The notes beneath the pieces are model-generated. The model was not told where the DNA came from. It did not search any database and worked only from the letters and a program-made list of their open reading frames with translations. 64,000 bases of DNA from SG-bin7 sp964498095 (lineage in GTDB: Bacteria; Bdellovibrionota; Bdellovibrionia; Bdellovibrionales; SG-bin7): assembly GCA_964498095.1 (NCBI GenBank), contig CAZCFY010000018.1, forward strand, positions 1-64,000, read 5' to 3'. Positions 8,990-16,873 of this stretch are shown in pieces. Within the stretch, counting starts at the first letter, position 1, and each line of letters starts with the position of its first letter. The position numbers were made by a program, and so were the translations under genes.

Positions 8990-9505
8990 ATGAAAAAAAT
9001 CGCTCTTTGCTTTCTTATATTATTGAGTGCGAGTTCTGGCTACGCGGCGGAGAAGAGTACTCTAAAGTTTAAGTATCTCTTTCAGTATTGGATGTGCAGC
9101 CGTGATGACGACAATATTAACGGGTGCGAAGATAACAGCACTAATGGCAACGGGAAACCCAAAGATGGCGTTGTCGAAATGACTCATACAGTAGATGACC
9201 GTTGGGTGGGCTCAACGCGGCTATCGGAAACAATTAATAGTCTAAGCATGGTTGTAGATCTGCGGGTCATGGAAGACAGACGAAATAATATTGCGGAAAT
9301 TTCGGTGACGTTAAAAGATAACCGAAACCCTCGCGCTAATCTCACTTCCTTACTTCTAAATGATCTTAATAAGTGGAATAGTATGTTTTCGATTTATCAA
9401 CATCCCATTCAAGATGGCGGAATATTTTTGTATCCGGAAGTTCGCATTTTTCCACCGGACTTTAAATATGTGCCTGATGCCATCCGTCTCAGTTTGAAAC
9501 ACTAA
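8990..9505 (+). CDS. Exported protein of unknown function
   Basis: A 171-residue protein with signal peptide (MKKIALCFLILLSASSGYAA). The mature part begins with a beta-rich segment containing two Cys (MCSRDDDNINGCEDN). No domain recognised. AAGGAG sits 12 bases before the ATG. It is divergent from the serine protease gene, with starts 132 bases apart, so shared regulation is possible. Confidence 0.6.
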   Translation: MKKIALCFLILLSASSGYAAEKSTLKFKYLFQYWMCSRDDDNINGCEDNSTNGNGKPKDGVVEMTHTVDDRWVGSTRLSETINSLSMVVDLRVMEDRRNNIAEISVTLKDNRNPRANLTSLLLNDLNKWNSMFSIYQHPIQDGGIFLYPEVRIFPPDFKYVPDAIRLSLKH

Positions 9506-9594
9506 TTAGAAAACCACGTATCACTCTGAGATTACCGGCTGATTTTTTGGCAAAAAGTCGGGCTTTGCGCGATAATAGATCTTAAGGAAGTATC

Positions 9595-10044
9595 ATGAAC
9601 GTCAAAAGAAACCTTAGGATCTATGGCCTTCTTGCCGTTTTAGCCACGGCCCTCATTCATTATCAAAACTGCGCGCCCGTTAATTCCGTAAGCCATATCA
9701 ATGATCAAGTGAACTCTGACCGCGTCGGTATCATTGATAACTTTGATAAAACTACCCAAATAAAATTTGTCGCAGCCGAAGTACTGGTTCCCGCGACGGC
9801 CTCTGACGTTCAGGTAGATGGTCTTTGTAGTGCGAGCCAAGACGGTGCTGTTCTTGCTTGGCGGGTAATAAACGAAAATAACGAAGTTATTTCTTCTGGA
9901 AACTCTACTTGTGATCTTAGTGGATTCCGCGTCTATTTATCGCAGGTCAATCAGTTGCCCTGCGGAAAGTCACACGCCTTAAAGGCTCAGTTTGGTTTTG
10001 ATAAAGGGGATCAAGTTCTTATTGTTCGCGACTGTCAAAATTAA
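9595..10044 (+). CDS. Lipoprotein with a Bdellovibrio-like QNC lipobox
   Basis: A 149-residue predicted lipoprotein. A basic start and hydrophobic stretch lead to ALIHYQNCAPVN, where the Cys would be lipidated. Gln-Asn before the Cys is unusual in enterobacteria but common in Bdellovibrio lipoproteins. The mature domain is small and beta-rich with two further Cys pairs, and no family was recognised. TAAGGAAG precedes the start. The 3' end overlaps the convergent dihydroorotase gene by 26 bases. Confidence 0.7.
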   Translation: MNVKRNLRIYGLLAVLATALIHYQNCAPVNSVSHINDQVNSDRVGIIDNFDKTTQIKFVAAEVLVPATASDVQVDGLCSASQDGAVLAWRVINENNEVISSGNSTCDLSGFRVYLSQVNQLPCGKSHALKAQFGFDKGDQVLIVRDCQN

Positions 10045-11386
10045 CGACCTGTCCGACGGGTTTTCCTAAAACCTCATTATTTCTCATAATTACATTTCCA
10101 CCCACTATCGTAGCTATCGGCCAGCCTTTTACTTTGCGTCCGTGGAAAGGCGTCCACCCACATTTGCTGGCAATCCACTCGTTAGTAATAGTGTGTTGGT
10201 GATTAAGATCTATAAGAGTCAAGTCGGCATCAAACCCCTCTATAAGTAAACCCTTATTGTTTAGTCCAAAAAGCCGGGCGGGATTATAGGTTATAAGTGG
10301 TAAGAGTTTTTCTAGCGACAGGCGCCCTTGATTTACATGGTCAAGCATGATCGGCAAAAGAGTTTGCACTCCCGTCATGCCCGACGGGGAGTTTGGATAT
10401 TTTTTTTGTTTTTCTTCATGGGTATGCGGGGCATGGTCAGAGCCTATGACATCGATCACGCCTTTATCCATTGCCTCCCATAAACCCAAAAAATGTTCTT
10501 TGCCGCGGATGGGGGGATTCATCTGCGCATACGTATTTAAGGCGTCGTAACAGTCGGGCGCAAACAAGGTAAGATGCTGCGGAGTACACTCTACGCTAAT
10601 AAGACTATCCTTTTGCGCCGCTAAAAAACGCATTTCATCGGCCGAAGTGACATGTAAGATATGAATGGGCCGCTTTACTTTCTTGGCGAGTCCCACCGCC
10701 AGGCGGGTAGCTATAAGTGCCGATTCCGCATCCCGCCATTGGGGATGCATGTGCACGGTGGCACTGTCATCGAGAATTTTTTTTCTTTCCTCTAGGCGGG
10801 CGTCATCTTCGGCGTGAATCGCCATGCGGCGCCTTCCCGCGCGCATAACCTTCTCAATGTCTTTTTCTTCGCGAACGAGCAGTGGACCGGTGGATAATCC
10901 CATAAACATTTTTACGCCGACACATCCCGGTAACATCTCAAGATTTGGCAGCTCACTAATGTTTTCCACGGTGGCACCCACATAGAATCCGCAATTTACC
11001 CAAATTCGGTCGCGGGTAAGATTCACCTTGCGAATGAACTCTTCTTCGTTGATGGTTGGCGGTTTTGTGTTCGGCATTTCAAACACCGTGGTCACGCCGC
11101 CCAAGGCCGCTGCTTTGGTCCCGGTAAACAAATCCTCTTTATGTTCTAGTCCTGGTTCTCTAAAATGAACTTGGCTATCTATCACTCCCGGCAAAACATG
11201 TAATCCACGGGCATCGACTAAGTTCTTGGCCTGCTTCTCGTTGATGTTTCCCAGTTTCTCAATTTTGTTATGAATAATACCTACGTCCAGAATTTCGCTC
11301 TTTAATTTTTCGGGATTCGCCCGTGAGCTCGGTATGAGACAAGTTCCGCCCTTAATTACTAGATCAAAGTATTGCGAAGTTTGCAT
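10019..11386 (-). CDS. pyrC: Dihydroorotase, class I (multifunctional amidohydrolase type)
   Basis: A 455-residue amidohydrolase that interconverts N-carbamoyl-aspartate and dihydroorotate in pyrimidine synthesis. The family core is clear: PGVIDSQVHFREPG near residue 70, the carbamylated-Lys segment GVKMFMG, the metal-binding His in IHAEDD and HILHVTS, and the catalytic Asp in GSDHAPH. In the first motif the usual first His of the HxH metal pair is Gln. A subset of COG0044 dihydroorotases has this, so I do not treat it as inactivating. Allantoinase or hydantoinase are the alternatives. Confidence 0.85.
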   Translation of the reverse strand: MQTSQYFDLVIKGGTCLIPSSRANPEKLKSEILDVGIIHNKIEKLGNINEKQAKNLVDARGLHVLPGVIDSQVHFREPGLEHKEDLFTGTKAAALGGVTTVFEMPNTKPPTINEEEFIRKVNLTRDRIWVNCGFYVGATVENISELPNLEMLPGCVGVKMFMGLSTGPLLVREEKDIEKVMRAGRRRMAIHAEDDARLEERKKILDDSATVHMHPQWRDAESALIATRLAVGLAKKVKRPIHILHVTSADEMRFLAAQKDSLISVECTPQHLTLFAPDCYDALNTYAQMNPPIRGKEHFLGLWEAMDKGVIDVIGSDHAPHTHEEKQKKYPNSPSGMTGVQTLLPIMLDHVNQGRLSLEKLLPLITYNPARLFGLNNKGLLIEGFDADLTLIDLNHQHTITNEWIASKCGWTPFHGRKVKGWPIATIVGGNVIMRNNEVLGKPVGQVVNFDSREQ

Positions 11387-11477
11387 AAGAGGACCCTATC
11401 ACGAAGGCTTTGAAAAAATCAAGAATCCTAGTCTTTATTTAGATTTAGCTTTATCCGAAATGTTTTATGAGAAGGTT

Positions 11478-12800
11478 ATGGAAGTATTTATTAAATTCTT
11501 CTTTGCACACATCAACATAATTATTTATGTGCTCGGGCTCATTACCGTGCTTCTTATTGGCGTAATGACCTTCCTCAATTTGGGTGGTGAATCGGGAAGT
11601 GATTCCGCCCCGGGGTTAGATAATAAGAAAATTTCCGATTTAGAAAATCTGCTTAAAAAAATGCTAGAATCCGCACAGGCTCCGCGCCCCCTATCCGGCG
11701 TCGTTGATACCGAAGAAAAGCCAGTGAAAGAATCTCCGGCCGCCGCAGCTCCAGCGCCGCAGCAAGTAGTAGTTAAGGAAGTTGATACGGCCGCGCTTAA
11801 TGAAGTTAAAGCCGAAGTCCAAACTCTTAAAAGTGCTGTTAACGAAAAAGAAGCAACCATTGCTAAATTAAAATCATCCTTGGAATTAGCGCAGCAAGAG
11901 CAAATAAAAAAAGCTGCACCTGGACAGCAAATGCAAGAAAAACTGCGCGAACTGGAAGCTAAGCTTGCGGAATATGAAATTATCGAAGACGACATCGCTG
12001 ATCTAACAATGTACAAAGAAGAAAACGCGCAGCTCAAAGAGCAAATTAAGCAGCTCATGAAAGGGCAGGGAGTGACAACGGTTGCGCCGGCCCCCGCGCC
12101 CGCCGCCGAGACTCCGGCGCCACCCGTTGTCGAGCCTACCGCGCCTGTTGAGGCTCCAGCTCCGGCACCCGCCGAGGTACCGGCACCCGCCGAGGTACCA
12201 GCACCCGTCGTTCAAGCGGCAGCCCCCGCCCCCGCAGAGCCAGCACCAGCACCAGATGCGGCACCAGCGGCAGCAGCTGAGCCTATAACCGATGACTTAC
12301 TAGAACAGTTCAAAGCAGCTCTTACAGAAAAACCCGCCGCCCCAGCGCCTACGCCGACAGTTGCGCCTTCCGCGAATCAACCCGCGTCGCCGCAAGTTGA
12401 GGCCCAAGTGGATGATGATCTCATGGCAGAGTTTGAAAATGCGCTTTCGGAGCAACGAAAATCCGACGCCGCGCCAATTCAAATTCAAGGTCCCATTCCT
12501 ATCTTTCCCATTGGCGGTGAGACGGGCGGATCGGAGACTCACGATATTATGGCGGAGTTTGTAACCGATACGATTTCAGAAGACGGGACTAACGTCCATA
12601 TGCCACTGGATACCACGAGTACAATCACCGCCGCGAGTGACCCGCTTGCCGCTACCGATCCTAACAAGATGATATCAGAGGTAGAATCGCTAACTGCGAG
12701 TTCAGAAGTTGACTCTGGAAACGCTCTCGAGGGCGATACTGACACCGATAAAATGCTAAAAGAGATGGAAGATTTTAAGAAACTTGCTTCAGGCGAGTAG
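11478..12800 (+). CDS. Membrane-anchored coiled-coil protein with Ala/Pro-rich linker
   Basis: About 440 residues from the ATG at 11478. The open frame extends upstream through another ATG at 11460, and the start is uncertain: AGAAGG lies only 2 bases before 11478. One transmembrane helix (about residues 12-33) anchors the protein. A Lys/Glu-rich coiled coil follows (about 95-190), then an Ala/Pro linker including two identical PAPAEV units. The acidic tail repeats a short motif: ITDDLLEQFKAAL, VDDDLMAEFENAL and HDIMAEF. No enzymatic domain. It could be an envelope spacer or a scaffold, which is a guess. It ends 19 bases before the HEAT-repeat gene, probably one operon. Confidence 0.65.
   Translation: MEVFIKFFFAHINIIIYVLGLITVLLIGVMTFLNLGGESGSDSAPGLDNKKISDLENLLKKMLESAQAPRPLSGVVDTEEKPVKESPAAAAPAPQQVVVKEVDTAALNEVKAEVQTLKSAVNEKEATIAKLKSSLELAQQEQIKKAAPGQQMQEKLRELEAKLAEYEIIEDDIADLTMYKEENAQLKEQIKQLMKGQGVTTVAPAPAPAAETPAPPVVEPTAPVEAPAPAPAEVPAPAEVPAPVVQAAAPAPAEPAPAPDAAPAAAAEPITDDLLEQFKAALTEKPAAPAPTPTVAPSANQPASPQVEAQVDDDLMAEFENALSEQRKSDAAPIQIQGPIPIFPIGGETGGSETHDIMAEFVTDTISEDGTNVHMPLDTTSTITAASDPLAATDPNKMISEVESLTASSEVDSGNALEGDTDTDKMLKEMEDFKKLASGE
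12163..12198 (+). repeat. Perfect 18-bp tandem duplication in the Ala/Pro linker
   Basis: Bases 12163-12180 are repeated exactly at 12181-12198 and then continue in a degenerate third unit. Each copy encodes PAPAEV in frame. It lies within the linker of the membrane-anchored coiled-coil gene, so linker length may vary between strains by slippage. Confidence 0.9.
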
Positions 12801-12819
12801 TCTTACTAAAATCGACCTT

Positions 12820-13590
12820 ATGAAAAAATTAATATTTTTTATAAGCGTCGCTTTTTTTTCACACTCTCTTGCCGCTGTTCCCGCAAATAAAAAGCAAGAG
12901 CTCCCAAAAGATTTCGATAACATTGTCGCATCAACCGTCGAAGCCTTAAAACTCCCAAGTGAGTCGCGCTTAGAGCTGCTGGCGAAGCTGGGGCCAAAGG
13001 CATATAAGGAATTGATGACGGTCGCGTTTGATTCCAGTTATGGAATGAAAATCCAATGGCGCGCGCTAACGGCGATGGCGATGCTGGGAAAAACCAATGC
13101 GATTCCCGAAATGGAAAGAGCTCTTCAGCACAAAGATTGGTATCTGCGTAACGCGGGATTGGTTGTTCTCAACGAAATTAAAGCCAGTAAGGCGCGTGAC
13201 TGGGCCAAAAAACTATTATCGGATCCGTCACTTATCGTACGCACCGAGGCGGTGGGGGTTTTACGCAAAAACCGCGATCTTAGCGCCCGTGATCTCCTGT
13301 GGGAAAAACTTTATGACAAACAAAATTTTCGTGGGACCCAGAGTCTTTGGGTTCGCCGTCATATCGTAGAAACACTCCAAGAAATGAAAAAGCCCGGCGA
13401 GGAAATGAAGTTTCTAAAAATTCTCGATGATAAAGATAAAACTTTGCACCCGGCCGCTTTATCGGCACTAGAGTCGTTGACGAAAAAGCACCTTGGCGAG
13501 CCCCATGATTCCGTAAATCAAAAAGCTAAACTTTGGAAAAAACATTTCGCCAAAGCGCCCACTAAAGGTAATAAGAAAATAAAAATTTAA
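12820..13590 (+). CDS. Exported HEAT-repeat protein
   Basis: A 256-residue protein. The start at 12820 is chosen because a signal peptide (MKKLIFFISVAFFSHSLAA) begins there; the open frame has an extra 12 codons upstream. The mature region is alpha-helical with HEAT/PBS-lyase-like repeats, for example WRALTAMAMLGKTNAIPEME, WYLRNAGLVVLNEIKA and LIVRTEAVGVLRK, spaced about 32 residues apart. Such repeats mediate protein binding and no enzyme function is implied. It follows the coiled-coil gene by 19 bases and abuts the convergent lipoprotein gene with no gap. Confidence 0.75.
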   Translation: MKKLIFFISVAFFSHSLAAVPANKKQELPKDFDNIVASTVEALKLPSESRLELLAKLGPKAYKELMTVAFDSSYGMKIQWRALTAMAMLGKTNAIPEMERALQHKDWYLRNAGLVVLNEIKASKARDWAKKLLSDPSLIVRTEAVGVLRKNRDLSARDLLWEKLYDKQNFRGTQSLWVRRHIVETLQEMKKPGEEMKFLKILDDKDKTLHPAALSALESLTKKHLGEPHDSVNQKAKLWKKHFAKAPTKGNKKIKI

Positions 13591-14097
13591 TTATTCCGTG
13601 GCTTTCTTTTGGTCTTTATCGTTGGCTCTCAACAGGGCCCGTTCGACCTTTAATTCGCGGTCAATGCGGTAGAGAATAGTTCGCTCTTCCATACCGTCAC
13701 TGGGTTGACGGCGGGCGCCGCTAAAAAAATCCGATAAGATTTCCACCGCTTTGGTCACCGTTACTTTTACGGCTTCTTTATTGTTGTCGCTCACACCCTT
13801 AACCATCCGTAAAGTAATTTGGTGGCGTTCGCCGGCGGCGGGCGGCCTTTTTTGGTAAGGTGGAATCCAAATTTTTTCGCGTTTTATGTAGTCGGTTTCC
13901 AGGTGGCCGGCGTCCATGTTGTTAACTTTGATTGGATATCGGGCAAGAGCCAATTGTGCTGCGCGCCAAACCTTATCATATTCGCCCTCAAAAACTTGGG
14001 TTTGTGGGCCGGCATCTTTGGGTTCTTCAATCTCAACGCCAAAAAGGCTGCATCCGGCAATGAAGGGGAATAAGCAGATCAAAAATTGAATTCGCAT
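13591..14097 (-). CDS. Lipoprotein, possibly BamC/NlpB-like
   Basis: A 168-residue lipoprotein with signal peptide and lipobox FIAGCS (Cys at residue 16). The mature domain begins with YDKVWRAAQLALARYPI and then GHLETDYI, a pattern seen in NlpB/DapX-type and related outer-membrane lipoproteins with a helix-grip-like fold. The assignment to BamC is weak. It is convergent with the HEAT gene, the stop codons being back to back. Confidence 0.6.
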   Translation of the reverse strand: MRIQFLICLFPFIAGCSLFGVEIEEPKDAGPQTQVFEGEYDKVWRAAQLALARYPIKVNNMDAGHLETDYIKREKIWIPPYQKRPPAAGERHQITLRMVKGVSDNNKEAVKVTVTKAVEILSDFFSGARRQPSDGMEERTILYRIDRELKVERALLRANDKDQKKATE

Positions 14098-14118
14098 AGT
14101 CTTATTACGAGGAATTCC

Positions 14119-14134
14119 GGTTGATTAGTCAACC
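14119..14134. promoter_or_regulatory. Palindrome upstream of tRNA-Met
   Basis: GGTTGA-TTAG-TCAACC is a 6-bp inverted repeat between the lipoprotein gene start and tRNA-Met. It could be an operator or chance. TTGATT inside it could serve as a -35 for the tRNA, but I see no convincing -10. Confidence 0.25.
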
Positions 14135-14162
14135 AGTAGCCGCTACAACTAACCGTTCAGGT

Positions 14163-14239
14163 GGCGGGGTAGCTCAGTCGGTTAGAGCAGCGGAATCATA
14201 ATCCGCGTGTCGGGGGTTCGATTCCCTCTCCCGCTACCA
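14163..14239 (+). tRNA. tRNA-Met (CAT)
   Basis: A full cloverleaf: acceptor GGCGGGG pairs with TCCCGCT, D-stem GCTC/GAGC, anticodon stem GCGGA/TCCGC with loop ATCATAA giving anticodon CAT, and a T-arm with GTTCGATTC. CCA is encoded. The anticodon stem lacks the three G:C pairs of initiator tRNA and position 1:72 is paired, so it is elongator Met. Ile2 with lysidine is the less likely alternative. Confidence 0.93.
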
Positions 14240-14443
14240 AATTCGCCCACTCGTTTTGCAAATCAAATCGTAATAAATGTCTGCCAATTTGGGTACCTTA
14301 GGCCCGCATTTGTCAAACAGCAGGCAAAGATTTGTGAAATTAGAGCAAGGCAAGCAATAGGTTGGAAGGAAGCGACGATAAGAGTTTTATTTTTGGTACT
14401 CTGTTTGCATTTCCGTACCACGGCGAAATTAAACGGAGATATT

Positions 14444-15172
14444 ATGAAAACCATTTTCTCGACATTATTTTTAGGCTTAACAATTTCTTTTTGGACATTT
14501 GAGGCGTTTAGCAGTCCTTGCGATCGTATGTGTTCACCAGAATGTTTAAAATACGCGAGCGAAATTTTAACCGGTTGTAGCAATAGCAAAGGACCAGATT
14601 CACGGCCAAGTCGGAGAGATGGTTCGGTAGAGTTCTTCCATTCCGATACCTGTTCATCAAGTCTCATCGCTACCATTGACGAAATCGAAGACTGTAGCCG
14701 CATCAGCACAAATGAAAATGTGTGGGGTGTGAGGGTCAATGGTATCTGCCATAATATATCAGATACTTCTTTCTCGACTGCCTGTAGATCTTTTGCCGGT
14801 GGTTCAGTTGAGTTCTATCGTTCCGATAGTTGTTCCTCGAACTTATTGGCAACAGCTAGCGGGCAAAATGCGTGTAGTGAAATCCCCGTTAGCGACAACG
14901 TATGGGCAGTGAAAATCAATGGCACCTGCCACAATATATCGGACACATCCTTCAAAGAAGCTTGCATGGCATTTGCGGGCGGCGGGAAAAGAAATACGCG
15001 TCTTTACCACAGTGATAATTGTGACGATGGCCGTCTTGTAGGTGTTATTGGTCCGCGCACAAATTGTGAGTCTCTTCGCGGTGATACCGTTTGGGGCATA
15101 GAGAAAAATGGACAGTGCCAAAATATCTCTGACACTGACATTGTATCGGCTTGCCAGCAATATAAGAACTGA
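14444..15172 (+). CDS. Secreted Cys-rich protein with three tandem ~60-residue repeats
   Basis: A 242-residue exported protein. The start at 14444 has GGAGAT upstream and a signal peptide (MKTIFSTLFLGLTISFWTFEA); the longer open frame begins inside the tRNA and is not used. After a short Cys-containing segment, three homologous units follow. Each carries an F/LYHSD-type motif with Cys, then W-G/A-V, NG-C-NISDT and a final Cys, four Cys per repeat suggesting two disulfides. I do not recognise the domain. The repeated, disulfide-rich, exported design fits a binding or surface protein. Confidence 0.75.
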   Translation: MKTIFSTLFLGLTISFWTFEAFSSPCDRMCSPECLKYASEILTGCSNSKGPDSRPSRRDGSVEFFHSDTCSSSLIATIDEIEDCSRISTNENVWGVRVNGICHNISDTSFSTACRSFAGGSVEFYRSDSCSSNLLATASGQNACSEIPVSDNVWAVKINGTCHNISDTSFKEACMAFAGGGKRNTRLYHSDNCDDGRLVGVIGPRTNCESLRGDTVWGIEKNGQCQNISDTDIVSACQQYKN

Positions 15173-15183
15173 AATAGATTGTC

Positions 15184-15828
15184 TTGGTGATAGCCAAGAT
15201 TCTTTCCCTAAACATTAGCGAACCCACCCAAATGGTTTGGGGCGATAGATCCGTCCCTTCCGCCATGATTAAAAAATCTGTTCCCGGTCCTTTGATCGTG
15301 CACGAAACTTCCGTTGCGGGAGATTCCTTCGCCAACCGGCGTTTTCACGGAACGCCCGATAGTGTGCTTTATGCCTTTGGGATTCCCTCCGCTCTTAGAT
15401 TTGTAAAACTGCTTGGTGGAAAGGATTACGCCCCCGGTTTTTTAGGTGAGAATCTCACCTTAGATGACTTTGACGAAACGCAAATTAGCGTCGGCGATAT
15501 TTTTGCAATCGGCGAGGTATTAGTGCAGGCGACTTATCCGCGTATTCCTTGCGCGAAAGTTAATTACCGAGTCCAGCGCGAAGACGGCATGAAACTTTTA
15601 GAGGACTCTGGCCGTAGCGGCGTTTATTTTCGAATTTTGAAGCCGGGCAAGCTTTTTAAAACAGACCTCGTTAAACGCGTGGAAAAAGCAAAAGTGACCT
15701 TTCCCATCTCTGACGTCTATCAATTAGGTATAAGTAAACAAAAAAAATGGCCCACCGAAATCGTTGCTAAAATCTTAGCTAACGGCGCCTTCCCTAAGGG
15801 TATTATTGAAAAATTTTGTAAAACTTAA
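15184..15828 (+). CDS. MOSC-domain protein (YiiM-like)
   Basis: About 214 residues. The frame opens with TTG at 15184 followed by GTG at 15187. Either may be the start and no strong Shine-Dalgarno is visible; homologues begin near AKILSLNIS, which supports one of them. The MOSC core is clear: RRFHGTPDSVLYAF, GENLT, GDIFAIGEVLVQ and PRIPCAK with the conserved Cys, then the C-terminal YiiM-type tail. MOSC proteins handle sulfur or molybdenum-cofactor ligands; YiiM reduces 6-N-hydroxylaminopurine. The stop overlaps that of the convergent gene by 4 bases. Confidence 0.85.
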   Translation: MVIAKILSLNISEPTQMVWGDRSVPSAMIKKSVPGPLIVHETSVAGDSFANRRFHGTPDSVLYAFGIPSALRFVKLLGGKDYAPGFLGENLTLDDFDETQISVGDIFAIGEVLVQATYPRIPCAKVNYRVQREDGMKLLEDSGRSGVYFRILKPGKLFKTDLVKRVEKAKVTFPISDVYQLGISKQKKWPTEIVAKILANGAFPKGIIEKFCKT

Positions 15829-16190
15829 ACAGACTCCGAATTTAACTTGGACTCTCTGAAATCAATAATACAATCCATTATTTTTTCGGTGCACTCTAAA
15901 GGAAACGGACCGTATTCACTGCAAGCGTTGAGCGCATTGGCTTGATCCAGAGCTAAACAAGCGGCGTTCCATTTTCCCGCTTTACAGTAAGAAATTCCTT
16001 CTTCACCGGCGAAATAAAGACCATAGGCCGTGCCGAGGCAGCCCCCAAGCTCTGAGTTGCGCGTCTTACTAATACATTTATCGATGGCTTTACCGCAGGG
16101 GCGTTTATCGGTGCGGTGAAATTTAGCTTCTGCAAGTGAGCTAAAAACTGCGAAAATCGTTATAAGAATGACAAATTTTGGCTGCAACAT
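15825..16190 (-). CDS. Small exported Cys-rich protein
   Basis: A 121-residue protein from the ATG at 16190, chosen because the signal peptide (MLQPKFVILITIFAVFSSLAEA) starts there; the frame itself is open from 16229. The mature part has eight Cys (RPCGKAIDKCI, GGCLGTAYG, ISYCKAG, AACLALD, NACSEYG, LECTEKIMDCI), probably disulfide-bonded in the periplasm. No family recognised. It lies 14 bases downstream of the histidine phosphatase gene, so they are likely co-transcribed. Confidence 0.6.
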   Translation of the reverse strand: MLQPKFVILITIFAVFSSLAEAKFHRTDKRPCGKAIDKCISKTRNSELGGCLGTAYGLYFAGEEGISYCKAGKWNAACLALDQANALNACSEYGPFPLECTEKIMDCIIDFRESKLNSESV

Positions 16191-16204
16191 ACGTTCAGAT
16201 TCCT

Positions 16205-16804
16205 TTAAAGCTTTTCTATATAAATCCACTTATCGTTCTGAACGTCATATTGCAAACGGTACACCACACAATTAGGGATCTTTACTTCCGCGGGTGGATT
16301 CTCCGTATTGTAAACAAGTCTTGCTAATACACCCCCGTGAGTGGAAATGCCAAGGGGTGAATGAGGGGACGGCACGTGTTCTTCCACAAATTTTTTAATA
16401 TAATTGCGCATCCGGCTTAACTGCTGGCGTTTGGTTTCTCCGCCCGGCCAGCCAAAATCAAGATCCTGAGCACTTCGCCAACGGTTCCAACTTTCTTCGC
16501 CAAAGCGCTGAATGACTTCATCGCGCAAAACACCTTCGGTCTGGCCCAGATGAGCTTCGCGCAATTGATCAGAAATTATAATTTTCGCCGGATAAGCAGT
16601 CGTTACGATTCTTGCGGTTTCTAGCGCCCGCGATAAGTCTGAGCTAGCAATAAGGGGAATTTTAAATTGTCTTAGTTTAGAGGCCAACTCTTCGGCTTGT
16701 TTGCGACCGTTATCATTTAAAGCAATGTCGGTGTGCCCCTGAAACCGCGTGGCCACATTCCAATCCGTTTCGCCATGACGAAAAGCAAAGACATCAAGCT
16801 TCAT
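16205..16804 (-). CDS. Histidine phosphatase family protein (GpmB/CobC-like)
   Basis: A 199-residue phosphatase of the phosphoglycerate-mutase superfamily. FRHGETDWN at residue 8 contains the phosphorylated His, SSDLSRALETA the second substrate Arg, EAHLGQTEG the acid, and STHGGVLARLV the second catalytic His. The length suits cofactor-dependent small-molecule phosphatases rather than glycolytic mutase. The substrate is unknown. Divergent from yceI. Confidence 0.88.
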   Translation of the reverse strand: MKLDVFAFRHGETDWNVATRFQGHTDIALNDNGRKQAEELASKLRQFKIPLIASSDLSRALETARIVTTAYPAKIIISDQLREAHLGQTEGVLRDEVIQRFGEESWNRWRSAQDLDFGWPGGETKRQQLSRMRNYIKKFVEEHVPSPHSPLGISTHGGVLARLVYNTENPPAEVKIPNCVVYRLQYDVQNDKWIYIEKL

Positions 16805-16814
16805 AACAGCATGG

Positions 16815-16852
16815 TAGGCATTGCCTATTAAAAAGGGAACTGTTACCTTTTT
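16815..16852. promoter_or_regulatory. Two small inverted repeats between divergent genes
   Basis: TAGGCA-T-TGCCTA (16815-16827) is followed by AAAAAGG-N9-CCTTTTT (16830-16852) in the 69-base gap between the histidine phosphatase and YceI genes. Either could be an operator. No promoter consensus is obvious. Confidence 0.3.
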
Positions 16853-16873
16853 GGGTCTAGGAGGAAATTCAAC

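Noticed and set aside
11525..12058. 177-codon minus-strand ORF
   Set aside because: Ser-rich antisense of the coiled-coil gene; no signal, no motif.
14207..14443. N-terminal extension of the three-repeat protein frame
   Set aside because: Begins within tRNA-Met; the signal peptide and GGAGAT support the start at 14444.
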